DNA from: Melastoma dodecandrum
Taxonomy: Eukaryota; Streptophyta; Magnoliopsida; Myrtales; Melastomataceae
Length of the DNA stretch: 64,000 nt
Direction of reading: 5' to 3'
NCBI GenBank assembly: GCA_029817715.1
Contig: JARUPY010000495.1
Coordinates: 124,001 to 188,000, forward strand
Part shown: positions 1 through 9,515 of the stretch, piece by piece
How positions within the stretch are numbered: position 1 is the first letter of the stretch
How the letters are laid out: every line of letters begins with the position of its first letter
Notes under the pieces: model-generated
The model's input: the letters and a program-made list of their open reading frames with translations, nothing else
Database searches by the model: none
What the model was told of the DNA's origin: nothing
Program-made: the position numbers and the translations under genes

Positions 1-870
1 GTACTTGTGGTTGGCGGAAAACCGGTGTAAGAAAAACAATTAGAATAATATTCTAATATTAGAACCGGTCCGAAAAAAAAATTGTCTTTTCTACGAGGAT
101 CTAATCGCAAACAGACAAAAAAATTGTATAAAGATAAAATATAAGAATTTTTTATTTCGGATAAAATTGAAACAGAACAACACTAAAGAGGCCGTGGTAT
201 TGCGTATCAATAAAAAATGAATAAAATATAACATATTATCACAATAAGCGTTTGACAAAACTATGATCCGAATTTTCGAGGGATAAAAAAGAAAAAATTT
301 CACTTATTGCCAAAAAAAACAAATCTTTCCAAAAATATTATATTTAAATACTATATTATCTTTTAGACATTACACCTGATATCATTACGACATCAAACAC
401 ACGAATTACCATGCCTAAGGATTCGATGTCTTAATCTTCTCCGTACAAAACATGACTCAATTATGTGATAATATTAAATATTAAAAATCCAAACCCAACG
501 TAGAAACGTAAAATAAAAACCTGAAAAATCTAAGTCAATGTTTTAACCGTTAGGAGCTATGTGTGCAATGATTGGATAGGAAGGAAAAGGTACTAGAGTA
601 AGTTTTGTATTACCGACTCCCTTGGATAGGATAACTGAAATTTTCTATAGAGTTGTTATACTAACAATGGTTGAATGTTTAAGTGATTTGGCTACGAAAT
701 TCTATTTCTTGATTCTTTTCTTAAATGCCTATACGCTGGAGTATAAAACTCAAATGAAAATATAAACTGCTACTTAAATGACATAGATTTAATGACTTAT
801 TTAATCCTCCCCTAATGCTATTGGGTGCTTTCAGTACCCTACTACCACGATGCTTTTAATGCTCCGTAAT
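1..870. repeat. Junction repeat, A form, unit 1
   Basis: AT-rich ~0.9 kb sequence that opens both halves of every unit (eight copies in all). Shared landmarks are GTACTTG-GGTTGGCGGAAA at the start, TTACCATGCCTAAGGATTCG near 410, and the run ending in TGCTTTTAATGCTC. It is non-coding apart from the end of the preceding exon at its very start. Confidence 0.85.
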
Positions 871-1210
871 CACAAGGGAGGATGCTCTTTACACATGAAT
901 TTTGGGTTTCGCCCTCGATGGGCCGAAGAGGTAAAACTCCATGTAGACACCATGGGACCCAATAATAACTTTACTCGATTACTCCGTGTGAGCACTACAC
1001 GAGAGCAAGGCCACTCGAGGAGCGTTTCCCAAGTACGTCAAAACCCCATACAGTTCGAAACTCGAATAGCCTCTCACGACACGAGAGCTTGTAACGTCTC
1101 GAGGAGATTCACACCAAACCACGTCTGATTACGTTAATAGAACTATCACATGGCAAATCCAGAGAGGCCGGCTAAAGCACACGTGCATGGCTCTTACAAA
1201 ATAGGAGTCA
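860..1210. other. Unit-1-specific insertion
   Basis: About 340 bp, GC-richer than its surroundings, replacing a ~70-bp AT-rich tail seen in units 2-4. A 92-codon ORF (850-1128, +) spans it but resembles nothing I know. Flanking sequence resumes at the GATCGTGCACACGAT stretch, which corresponds to GATCTTGCACACGATC in units 2-4. No terminal repeats are evident. Confidence 0.6.
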
Positions 1211-2021
1211 GATCGTGCACACGATTTAGGAAGATCATATATTGACGGAATAATCACAACTGCAAGATTCATGAAGATGTAAAAGGGATCAAAAGTTCCC
1301 AGCATCCTGAAAGCATCCTGAACCTAGAGTCCCTAAACCAAATAAGATTTATATCATTGTGATATAACGAGGAGCGGAAAAGAAATCTATTGCTTTCTTC
1401 AATCAAATACTATCCGTTGGGCCAATTTCCCTTTTTCTTTTAAACGATCTTGCTCTTTCTTAATTATTTTTATTTTATTAAATGCTTCATCTAAGTATAG
1501 GAAATTAAGACGGCACAGCCGAGAAACGCCAAAGCATTTAGATAATGATGAAATGAAAAATTATGTTGGCATCTAATATAAATTTGATAATGGTCATAAC
1601 CCTATGGGATCTGGCTAATTATTTTACTTGGAATTGGTTGTATCATTTATATTTTGGTAAAAAGGTAAAAATAAAATAGGATCTTTCCATAAAGAACGAC
1701 ATTTCAAACAACGATCCAACGTTAAAAAATTTTTAAAATCTCCCTTAACTTTGTATATTTTATCTTAAGTCGTTGTCCCAACCGCGGTCAAGTGATAAAT
1801 TATTATTCTTTTCCGAACGGGATAAAAAAAAGTCCCAGATGTCGTGTGTGGCATGCCGTAAGCTCTTCTTAATAGACCGCATAAAGAAATAACCTTTCAT
1901 TTTCGTATCGTTGGACTTTGGACAATACTTTTTCAATAGGCTGTAAAATACTCGTCAGTTGGGGGTGACTGTGCAACAGGGCGGTGCTCTATCAGCGGAA
2001 CTGCCACGGTTCATACATACT
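1211..2021. other. Non-coding spacer of half A
   Basis: AT-rich and without a recognisable gene. From ~1441 it looks identical in all four units (equivalents end at 15227, 28459 and 41699). Units 2-4 have an extra ~65 bp before CCCAGCATCC that unit 1 lacks. Confidence 0.6.
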
Positions 2022-2420
2022 CTATGGTAGTGACGAATTGGCATTTCCTGCAGGCATAGGCGATGAAGGAGCGAGCGATAAATGATCAAATTCCCAGGTC
2101 CAGGAACTCCGAGGGATGCTTAATGCAGGGATGCCGAAGTGGAGCATTGGTCCCAACCGCCAAATACACATCTCGAATTTATATCTTGTGCATGAGGAAT
2201 TCACAGTCACGATGCAAACAACATTGTACCCGCCCCATTCGCCACATTCCTGGCAGGGCACGCAATCTACGTGCTGGATGAAGTGGTGGCTCGTGGAAAA
2301 CATAGTCAACGGATGGGGATGAAGGGGCAAGGGTTAACTGCTTCGAGCCATGGGACGTTGAGGCTTATAGCCAGGTTAGTTGTAGTGCGGGTGGAAGTTA
2401 CACATCGAAGATTTTTCTTC
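2022..2420 (-). pseudogene. Degenerate DC1-domain fragment, unit 1
   Basis: On the minus strand one frame reads HPLTMFSTSHHFIQHVDC followed by CVPCQECGEWGGYN. The neighbouring frame then supplies CCLHRDCEFLMHK, and the third gives AYACRKCQF near 2040. Together they follow the DC1 spacing (HPL, C-x2-C, Y-x-C-x2-C-x-F, H) but need two frame changes and cross a stop. It lies downstream of the main DC1 gene on the same strand, so it may be its decayed 3' part or a second DC1 gene. Unit 1 differs from the others by a small insertion near 2325-2335. Confidence 0.55.
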
Positions 2421-2964
2421 TCCAAGAACAGGATAATTTTCACATCTCACAGAATGAAAGAACAAAGACTAGTCAATGAAGTCTAACTCCAAACATTAAG
2501 ACATTTTTTCCTGTAGACGACCGTGTCTAAAACAAACAGATCGTTGTTTGTCTAAATCTATCCTTCAACGAAATGCAATCTATATATTGAAATACTCATT
2601 GTCATAAAGTGTGAATTAAAAACCCCTCCCTCCTGTCACGCTGTTTAGTCGGCCGATCTCTCAATGGCAGTGTGGTCATCCTCCCCCTTAAGCAAGCATA
2701 CAGAGTTCGACGGTATCTTCTGGAAGGTAAGAGGGAAATTGCCAGTCCATCCGGTTTAGTCTACCCAGCGCATAACTAGTGATTGCTGCCAATATAATTC
2801 AAATACTCAGGGCACTGAATATTTTGAAAAATGAGGTAATTTAACGTCAATGCAGATGTTCACAACCGGCCTATAACTTGACTTGCTCAAAGTAGAAGCA
2901 TGCATATTCCAAAATTGGTTGGCGAAAATAAGATTTATGAAGAATTTTCCAACTCAATTTCCTC
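2421..2964. other. Spacer between DC1 fragment and coiled-coil exon
   Basis: No gene recognised. Units 2-4 carry an extra ~20 bp (AGATCATCAATGGC region near 15785) that unit 1 lacks. Equivalents: 15616-16165, 28851-29397, 42091-42637. Confidence 0.5.
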
Positions 2965-3198
2965 TCATGAAGCTATGGAATTTTCATCCTCCCCGGAAAT
3001 AAGTTTCTCCAGTTTCTTCTTCAGTTCATCCAAGACTTACTTTCTCTTGTCAAGCTCTACTTTTGCCTCACGAACTCGTTTAATTTGTCTATTGATTTGC
3101 TCATTCAATGCCTCGATGTCCAAAGTTTTGCTTTTATTCGCAAAAAAAAATATTTGAAGCTGTCCTGAATAAGAGCAATTCAGAGAAATTAGCCACAT
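2965..3198 (-). pseudogene. Coiled-coil exon-like ORF, unit 1
   Basis: The minus strand from an ATG at 3198 encodes a charged heptad-like helix (KTLDIEALNEQINRQIKRV, then REAKVELDKRK), interrupted by TAA. The same frame continues as VLDELKKKLEKLISGEDEN to TGA at 2965. The TAA lies in AGAAA-GTAAGTC, a perfect plant donor, so the exon may end there instead. Relative to units 2-4, unit 1 has 10 extra bases before the CAG-G plus two extra T in a T-run; together these keep the frame. It may be a 3' exon of the DC1 gene, but the phase does not match the GTAAGT donor at 3347. Family unknown. Confidence 0.45.
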
Positions 3199-3343
3199 AT
3201 TTTTAAGCTTATCTTGCAAAATTAAATGCCATGGTGATAGTCATATTAGTACATGTACTAGCAAATTGGACATATGTTAGAGCTACGGTCGGCAAATATG
3301 GAAGACATATCCTCGACAACATGTGGAAGTTGTCATGGAATAC

Positions 3344-4928
3344 TTACCAGTGTTGAGAGAGAGGGAGCAAGTTTACCTCGGGCAGAACACATTCGATATG
3401 ATAAGCCCACCTCGCAGAGCATTGTCCGCACACATAAGCACCCAACCGAGCATCCATCCTTCTCTCACAATGATCACAATAGTATTCCCCACTATCATCC
3501 TCAGTGTAGTTTTCATGTCGACCCAATGGATGCCAATGAATATCACTTTTCACAACTGCCGGAAGTTCCGCGCACTTCTCATGGATATTAAAGTCGCACA
3601 AGATACATCGGAAGAGAGGGGTGTTCGTGCGAGTGTTGCGGCGATTACATTTCACGGACGGGGCCTCATCCAAATGCAGAAGCTTGTGCTCGTGGAGGCA
3701 GTGTTTCGAAGTGGGAACACAATTGGCACACCGGGAATGAAGGTAAAACGTGCAGACATCGCAGGAGAAGTTGAAGTAACGAACACCTTCCTGGCAAACC
3801 ATGCAGCCAGGAAGCGGATACCTTTCAACCCTAGTGGCAAAAGTGAGCGGATGATCTGGGTGATGATCGTGGCTTATTGTAGACTCAATTTGGATACATC
3901 GCTCGTGAAGCAGCATTCTGCAATGTCCTTGGCAGGCATACATTGGGCCTATTGACTTGTCCCCACAATAATTGCAATTACTCGAACCAGATTCGGTTCC
4001 ATGAGATAGGAAAAGTGAATGTTGGTGCCAAAAACATTTGATCTACACTCTCATACCCTCCTCACAATAAGCCAGAGTCTGGAGGGCACATCCCATGTGC
4101 ACGCAGAAATCACAGTAACGGCAAGAATAGCACAACTCGCCTTTTGTGGAACTAAAGCAAGATTTACATTCTTGGTAGGGGTCGTCAAGAGGATAAATGA
4201 ACAGGACCAGAGAATTATGTTGATGAGGAGGGTACTGAAGAACCTCTGGCCCCTGAATGCAGTTCCTGTGATGAAAATTTTGACAACTTGCACAGCCAAT
4301 GACCTCCACTGATTTGCCGGACCAGCAATATGCACATTTGCTAGAGCCCATGTCTTCTCCTACGAAAATCTCCAGCTGATGGTCGTGATAAATACGTGGA
4401 GCTTTAGTCCCATCCGCATAGTACACATCTTTGACACATCTCTTGTGGATTAGGAACCGACAAGAATGTCGCAAACAAGCGTACACATCCCGTTCGGCCT
4501 CTCGCCGGCAGAGGCTGCACTTTTCCCTCACAACAAAGTCGTTCCTTGTTGAAAAGGAAGTGAGCCTGCGGGGATGAACTGGGTGGACGATCTGCTCTTG
4601 AGTTGTCCCTTTCCGGGGAGCATCCTTGGTCCAGTAGAGTAGCCAAAGCACAGCCAAGGTCAAGAATAAAGTCGCAGTCGTCACACCTGAGAGCGCTGCG
4701 GTGGGAACAATCATTGTCACAAGTGGAGCATTTGAACACGGGCTGGCGATGGATGAGGGTCAGAGAGTGGGTGGGGTGCAAAGGATGGTTATCTATCCTG
4801 GGAGGAGCTTCGGCGCAGAGTCTGTGGCAGTCATTGCAGCATAGTTCCCGGCAGGTGTAGACCTCAGTAAATAATCTCCCCCCGCAGAGATCACAAGATG
4901 ATGGATATGACACACTGTGGACGTCCAC
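3344..4928 (-). pseudogene. DC1 (C1-like zinc finger) protein gene, unit 1, disrupted
   Basis: This plant-expanded family repeats a Cys/His zinc-binding module (HPL, C-x2-C, Y-x-C-x2-C-x-F-x-LH-x3-C), often linked to stress or hormone signalling; the ligand here is unknown. About nine modules are readable. The first two (SSCDLCGG to LCAE; HSLTLIHRQPVFKCSTC to LDLGCA) are in one frame to ~4640. The rest are in the next frame, so a 1-nt frameshift lies near 4610-4650 in all units. The second frame has an in-frame TAG at 4043-4045, splitting it into 225- and 199-codon parts. The last exon ends in CACTG-GTAAGT (donor at 3347). No ATG opens the first frame, so an upstream exon is missing or unrecognised. 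Confidence 0.8.
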
Positions 4929-5409
4929 GAGATGCAGGGGATGCAGATGAGTTGGGAGTCCATTTGCTTGGATGCGCTGTACAACACTTGAATCTGTGTA
5001 TATTAATCATACGACCCAATCATAATCCAGCAAGCACAAACGAATAAAAAGGCCGGCCGTGTAGGGACGAATAAAAGAAGTTTTTAGAAAGCGATAAAAT
5101 CGTTGTGGTTGGAGGAGGAAAAGGAAATACAAACATGTGAATGCACAAATTATACAATGCTTGTTTAGTCCCAACGACGACGACGTCAACGACTTAAATG
5201 TATTGTAATTTCCAACCCAAAAAAAAAGAAAGAAAGAAAAGGTTTGATCAAATAAATTAGATCAGGAATCAGAGTAAGAAGTACAGCCTAGGTCCATATG
5301 ATCGAACGACCAAGACATCCAAAGGGTCTCCGAACAACAGACAAGTATCTCCGAGTTGAATTCTAATCAGTGCTGACAGGGGAAAGAGAGAGAGAGAGAG
5401 AGTAAGAAC

Positions 5410-5705
5410 CTGATCTGAGAAACGTCGTAGATCTGACCCTTGATGGCCATGAGATGGGGCTTATTGGGGTCCTTGCCATCGTAGAGAGAGAGCTCCTCCT
5501 CTGAGACCTCGCCCAACTGGACAGGACGGGGAAGGGACTCCATCTGCTCCTCCCTGGGGCGGCGGCGGTGAGCATCGGAGGAGGAGGAGCTGAAGACACC
5601 GGAGACGACGTAGTAGAGGGCGCGGAGGGTGAAGAAAGTGGAAAGGGAGATTCCGGTGTAAGCGGGGATGGCTTCCTTGAGGGTCTCCCACAGAGGCAGG
5701 GCCAT
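5410..5705 (-). pseudogene. MSBP/MAPR first exon, unit 1 (orphan)
   Basis: ATG at 5705 gives MALPLWETLKEAIPAYTGIS, a short membrane segment (STFFTLRALYYVVSGVF), a linker (ESLPRPVQLGEVSEEELSLY) and the start of the cytochrome b5-like steroid-binding fold (DGKDPNKPHLMAIKGQIYDV). This matches plant membrane steroid-binding proteins, ER/plasma-membrane proteins related to animal PGRMC. The exon ends at an AG-GTTCTT donor at the phase expected for MSBP. The next exon (FYGPGGPYALFAG) is absent from the unit, so this is an orphan 5' fragment. The frame is intact here, but the membrane segment is 4 residues shorter than in unit 3. A (GA)n run follows in the intron. Confidence 0.85.
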
Positions 5706-5841
5706 TTCGTCGGTGAAAAGGGAGGAGGTTGGTAACAGGGAACGGGGACAGGGACAGGGACGCCCGGGGATATCGTTAATATGTAAGTAGAGGGTTTTTT
5801 TTTTTTTTTTTTTTTGTTCAATAAGTAGAGGGGTTAGTTTG

Positions 5842-5940
5842 TGGGCCCAACTATTTGGGCTTTTGGAGCAACATCTGGATCCATTGGGCCCCGCTGATCT
5901 CTATGGGCCGGAATTTACGAGTTAGGGATTGGGCGGGCAA
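5842..5940. promoter_or_regulatory. Site II (TGGGCC/TTGGGC) promoter cluster, unit 1
   Basis: Five TGGGC-type elements lie within ~100 bp: GTGGGCCCA, TTTGGGC, TTGGGCCCC, ATGGGCCG and TTGGGCGGG. Such site II elements bind TCP factors and mark promoters of housekeeping genes. The cluster sits 140-235 bp upstream of the MSBP ATG and between two outward-facing MSBP-derived arms, so it may act in both directions. A poly-T run separates it from the ATG. Confidence 0.65.
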
Positions 5941-5999
5941 AGACTAACAGATTTATTGGTATCCGCAGAAGTAGTAGATGTTGGTAGTGATATCTTTAT

Positions 6000-6135
6000 C
6001 AAAAGCCCCACCTCATGCCCATCAAGGGTCAGATCTACCACGAGCAGGTTCTTACTCTTTCTCTCTCTTGCCCCAGTCAGCGCTGTTTAGAATTCAACTC
6101 AGAGATACTTCTCTGTTGTTCGGGGACCGTTTGGA
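6000..6135 (+). pseudogene. Inverted partial MSBP exon/intron copy, unit 1
   Basis: On the plus strand AAGCCCCACCTCATGCCCAT, then AAGGGTCAGATCTAC, an AGCAGG-TTCTTACTC donor, a CT-rich run and GAATTCAACTC-GAGATACT repeat the end of MSBP exon 1 and its intron (minus strand, 5340-5460) with mutations and a small deletion. The arms are ~135 bp, in opposite orientation, and flank the site II promoter. Exon 1 upstream of this point is missing from this arm. Confidence 0.75.
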
Positions 6136-6486
6136 AGAAACAGGGGAGAAGGCGATCGAGGAGGAATTAAGGCGTGCGAGCGCGACAAATGCAATTGGAT
6201 GAAGCTGTAATGAGGTTCGATTGCTGTCAATGATTGCAACGACAATTATTTGGTTAGAAGGTAGTGAAATGGTGGCGAGTGGTTGAGCGTGAATGTTGCT
6301 GTAGTTGTCTGTAAATGCAATGTTGTGAGCGATTGGAGTTGGAGAGTGAATTCTGTATAGAGAAACTGTAGAACTCTGTGTTGGTGGAAATAGTTGAATT
6401 TAAGAGGAGTTGAAGGTATGTGGATTGTGTTCCAAATAATAATCTGTTTGTGTCAATACTCTGTGTATATTGTGTGTATTTCATAT
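6136..6486. other. Spacer between inverted arm and TRIM element
   Basis: No gene recognised. A TG-rich stretch precedes the LTR. A short plus-strand frame (EKAIEEELRRASATNAIG) continues from the arm but matches nothing I know. Equivalents: 19329-19679, 32575-32925, 45807-46157. Confidence 0.4.
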
Positions 6487-7250
6487 TGTGTCATATAGAA
6501 GAATATATTGTGTGTATATTATATTATTCAAAGTAAAGTACAAGCTTTATATATAGCATAGAGCATAACACCTAACCAATATTCTAACCGATGTGGGACA
6601 ATTCACCTAAGAATCTAACTTTATATCTAAATACACTCTAACACTCCCCCTGAAGCTAAAGCATATATGATATATGCATAGCTTGAATAAACATAGGCAA
6701 CACGATAGTAGTAGGGACTAGGTCAGCAACAGCATGTGGCAACGTCGACAACACTAGGAGTAGCATCAATAGGAGGCAACATCGACCGTGACTAGGGCAT
6801 CGTCGACTGCGGCATGAGGCAGCGTTCCACAATGGCGGTATGCAGTGTTGGCAGCAGCATAGAATGTTAGACAAGAATAGCAGCAACCCTAGACGAGCAG
6901 TGCATGGTAGAAAACGTAAAGAACCCTTTGCAAGTAAGTAAGGGCAAAAGAACCCTAGGCAAGTAGGCAAGGGCAACAACAGGTCAATAACCTTAGACAA
7001 GCAAGGGCAAGCAGGCAAAAGAACCTGTTAGGTAAAGAACCTCAGACGCGCGAAGCGATTGCAGCAGGTAAAGAACCCTAAATAATCAAGGGAAGCCATA
7101 GGAAGGGTAACATTAGGTAAAGAGAGAACATTTGGACCCTAGGGCCGCCCCCTGGGTCCCAGCATCGACTTTGCTCTGATACCATGTAAAAGGCTATAAG
7201 AAAAATATATTTTGTATATATATTATTATTCAAAGCATAAGTACAATCTT
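6487..7250 (-). mobile_element. TRIM-like non-autonomous LTR element, unit 1
   Basis: Read on the minus strand: a truncated 5' LTR end (7185-~7250, ending TTTTACA), then a primer-binding site TGGTATCAGAGCAA (7171-7184, matching the 3' end of initiator tRNA-Met as in many plant Copia elements), ~520 bp of internal sequence with reiterated CTTGC/CCTTG words and no pol domains, a polypurine tract CTTCAGGGGGAGTG (~6642-6655), and a 3' LTR (~6487-6643) starting TGTTAGAGTG with the CCCACATCGG motif. Both LTRs share the block GTACTT-TTTGAATAATA and the ATATATT tract. A 120-codon ORF (6656-7018) inside is probably incidental. Confidence 0.75.
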
Positions 7251-7259
7251 TACTTTCAG

Positions 7260-7492
7260 GAGCCATCCGCTACTACACCTTCCCCTGTCGTTACTCCAGA
7301 CTGGTCTGGTTTCGAGGTTTGGTTTTTGGATGCTTCAAGCTTTTCTTTTTTATCCGTACACACATGTAGCTGTGGCAATTTATGTCTTTTTAATGGTCAC
7401 AATTTGATTTATAGGCATATTCACCTATTCCTCCTCCACCTGGATTTTTTGCATCAAGCCCTCATAGTCAACCTTACATGTGGGGAGTTCAG
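7260..7492 (+). pseudogene. bZIP16/68-type G-box factor, two exons, unit 1
   Basis: Exon at 7260-7316 (after TACTTTCAG, before GTTTGG) reads EPSATTPSPVVTPDWSGFE. Exon at 7415-7492 (after ATTTATAG, before GTGCTT) reads AYSPIPPPPGFFASSPHSQP and YMWGVQ. Joined by the intron they match the proline-rich N-terminal (MFMR) region of plant bZIP16/bZIP68/GBF1 (TPDWSGFQAY...PYMWGVQ). No preceding or following exon, and no basic-leucine zipper, is present. The fragment abuts the TRIM element, which seems to lie in what was the upstream intron. Confidence 0.85.
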
Positions 7493-7769
7493 GTGCTTGT
7501 TCTTTTGATTTGTCTTACTAGTTCACTAAGGTTTGGTTGATATATAATGTGTACCATGTCCTATCGTGGATGATTTGGGACCTGTGATGTTTTATCCATT
7601 GCATTGTTTCTTGATGTTGAAGTATTTGTGTCCATATTGGGCAGGTTAAGGCCAAGTACCTTAGTGTAAGGATGTTGGTGTGAGTTGTGTTGTCAATTTT
7701 CAACTGTAATGGAACAAGCATGATGTGGACGTTTGTGAATTCTGAGCGTTTGTGGCTTTGAATTCATAG

Positions 7770-7902
7770 TCCTATTAAGAAACATTATGTTTATCGCTTG
7801 GAAAGTCTATCTACTTGTATAACTCAGTTGTCTAAGTTAGTGGAGAGTTACTTTAAGAAATTAGAAGAACTCACTCTGGTTCATAGTAGGATTTACAGCT
7901 AG
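7770..7902 (+). pseudogene. Unrecognised terminal-exon-like sequence, A end, unit 1
   Basis: After an acceptor-like TTCATAG the frame reads PIKKHYVYRLESLSTCITQL, then SKLVESYFKKLEELTLVHSR, to TAG. The helix-rich sequence recurs at the end of both halves of each unit, with mostly conservative changes, so it was probably coding before the duplication. I cannot assign a family. In the A form a 16-bp insert (TAGGATTTACAGCTAG) just after GTTCATAG truncates the frame compared with the B form. Confidence 0.4.
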
Positions 7903-7920
7903 TTCCAAACACTCCAGCGA

Positions 7921-8850
7921 GTACTTGAGGTTGGCGGAAACTGACCTAAGAAAAATAATTAGAATAATCTTCTGAAGTTCGTATAGTACGTTCAAATTAA
8001 TATCGGAGCCGCTTAGAAATAAACCTTGTATTTTTTACGAGGATATAATCCCAAACGGACAAATAAATTGTATAAGCAAAAAAGTTAGAATTTTTTATTT
8101 CGGATAAAATTGAAAAAGAATAAAACTATAGGTCGTGGTAATGTGTATCAATAAATAAATAAATAAAATATCACATATTATTCATAACTAGGCGTTTGAT
8201 AAAAATATGGTCCTGGAAACGAATTTTCGAGAGATAACTAAGAAAATATTTCACTTATTGCAAAAATATCTTTCCAAAAATATTATATTTAAATACTATA
8301 TTATCTTTTAAACATTACACCTAAATGATATCATTACGACATCACACACGAATTACCATGCCTAAGTATTCGATGTCTTAAACTTCTCCGCACAAAACAT
8401 GACTCAGTTATGTGATAATATTAAATATTAAGAATCAAAACCCAACATAGAAACGTAAAATAAAAACCTGAAAAATATGAGCCAAGGTTTCAACCGTTGG
8501 GGGTTATGTATAAAATAATTGGATATGAAGGAGAAGGTGCGAGCGTAAGTTTTGTATTGCCGTCGACCTCCTATAGGATAGCTGGAACCGTACGTAGAGC
8601 TGATGTACTTAAAAGGATTAAATATTTAAATTTTTTGCTACGAAATTCTCTTTATTGATTCTTTTTTTAATCTCTTACATGAAATACTTACACACTCCTT
8701 TTATATATAGGGAGGAGTAGGAAACTAAATGAAAGTAGAAATTGCTACTTAAATGACATAGATTTAATAATCTATTTAATCCTCCTAAAAAAACTCCATT
8801 TATTGGGTGCTTTTAATGCTCCACTAACATGATGCTTTTAATGGTCTCAA
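7921..8850. repeat. Junction repeat, B form, unit 1
   Basis: Same landmarks in the same order as at position 1, but clearly more diverged from the A form than A forms are from each other. This places the A/B duplication before the amplification of the 13.2 kb unit. Confidence 0.85.
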
Positions 8851-9515
8851 ATCACAAATTACTTTCATCATTAAGACGTTTATTAAAATAATAGATATTC
8901 GTAAAAATTATTTTAAAATATTACATTATAATTATAAATTGAATCTAATAAATTACTACTATTACTATTTTGTCATTATATATATAATTTTAATGACATT
9001 TTTCAAGAGCCAAATTTCTCTTTGCTTTCCTATCGCGTCATGAAACTGTGTCCCGAAACTACTATAACCTTTACTACATGCGACTGCATATCCATTAAGG
9101 GAGATTCCACTAAAAGGATCTGTTGTAGCCGTCGTTCAACCGTCGCCGACCGTCGTGAAGCACCTCGCACTCTTCTTCAAGTCCTTGTTGTGTTCTCCGT
9201 TCACGTCATGTCTGTAAGTGTTGACCTGTAATTTAGTACTGTTTAATTCAATTCCACTATTGTATTTACCTTTCAATTTGCATTCATTTACTTTATGCAA
9301 AACACACAAATAACTGTAAAATTAAACACGTGTTGCGAAGACCACAGTTTCGTGTTAACAGCTATGCTATCCGTAATTTCGTGCACGGCACACGAAAAAC
9401 GATGGGTACATGGAAATCGAAAACATAAAGGAGGATGCCTAGTTGGGATAAGAGAACATAGTAGACCCATTTGAAGGCCATCATACAGTCGGAACTTTTT
9501 GTAGGGCAAAGGGGA
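8851..9515. other. Region upstream of the dioxygenase 3' end, half B
   Basis: AT-rich, then a GC-richer stretch (9050-9230) ending at CATGTCT-GTAAGTG, a good plus-strand donor, preceded by CCGTCGCCGACCGTCGTGAAG. This may be a decayed first exon on the plus strand. The frame differs between units and I cannot name it. Equivalents: 22046-22697, 35281-35934, 48501-49161. Confidence 0.35.

Noticed and set aside
91..303. 70-codon minus-strand ORF
   Set aside because: AT-rich junction repeat; the frame is not preserved in the other seven copies.
850..1128. 92-codon ORF in the unit 1 insertion
   Set aside because: No recognisable motif and no counterpart in other units; insufficient for a gene call.
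3323..3955. 210-codon plus-strand ORF present in all four units
   Set aside because: It is exactly antisense to DC1 modules 6-9; its conservation follows from the repeats and the Cys/His-rich minus strand.
4043..4720. ORF start with a hydrophobic segment taken as a true N-terminus
   Set aside because: The first codon is GTG and the segment overlaps DC1 module 2 in another frame; a shadow frame is the simpler reading, so it is reported only as a finding.
6656..7018. 120-codon minus-strand ORF kept in four units
   Set aside because: It lies wholly in the TRIM internal region, is built from CTTGC/CCTTG words and shows no domain; TRIM interiors are normally non-coding.
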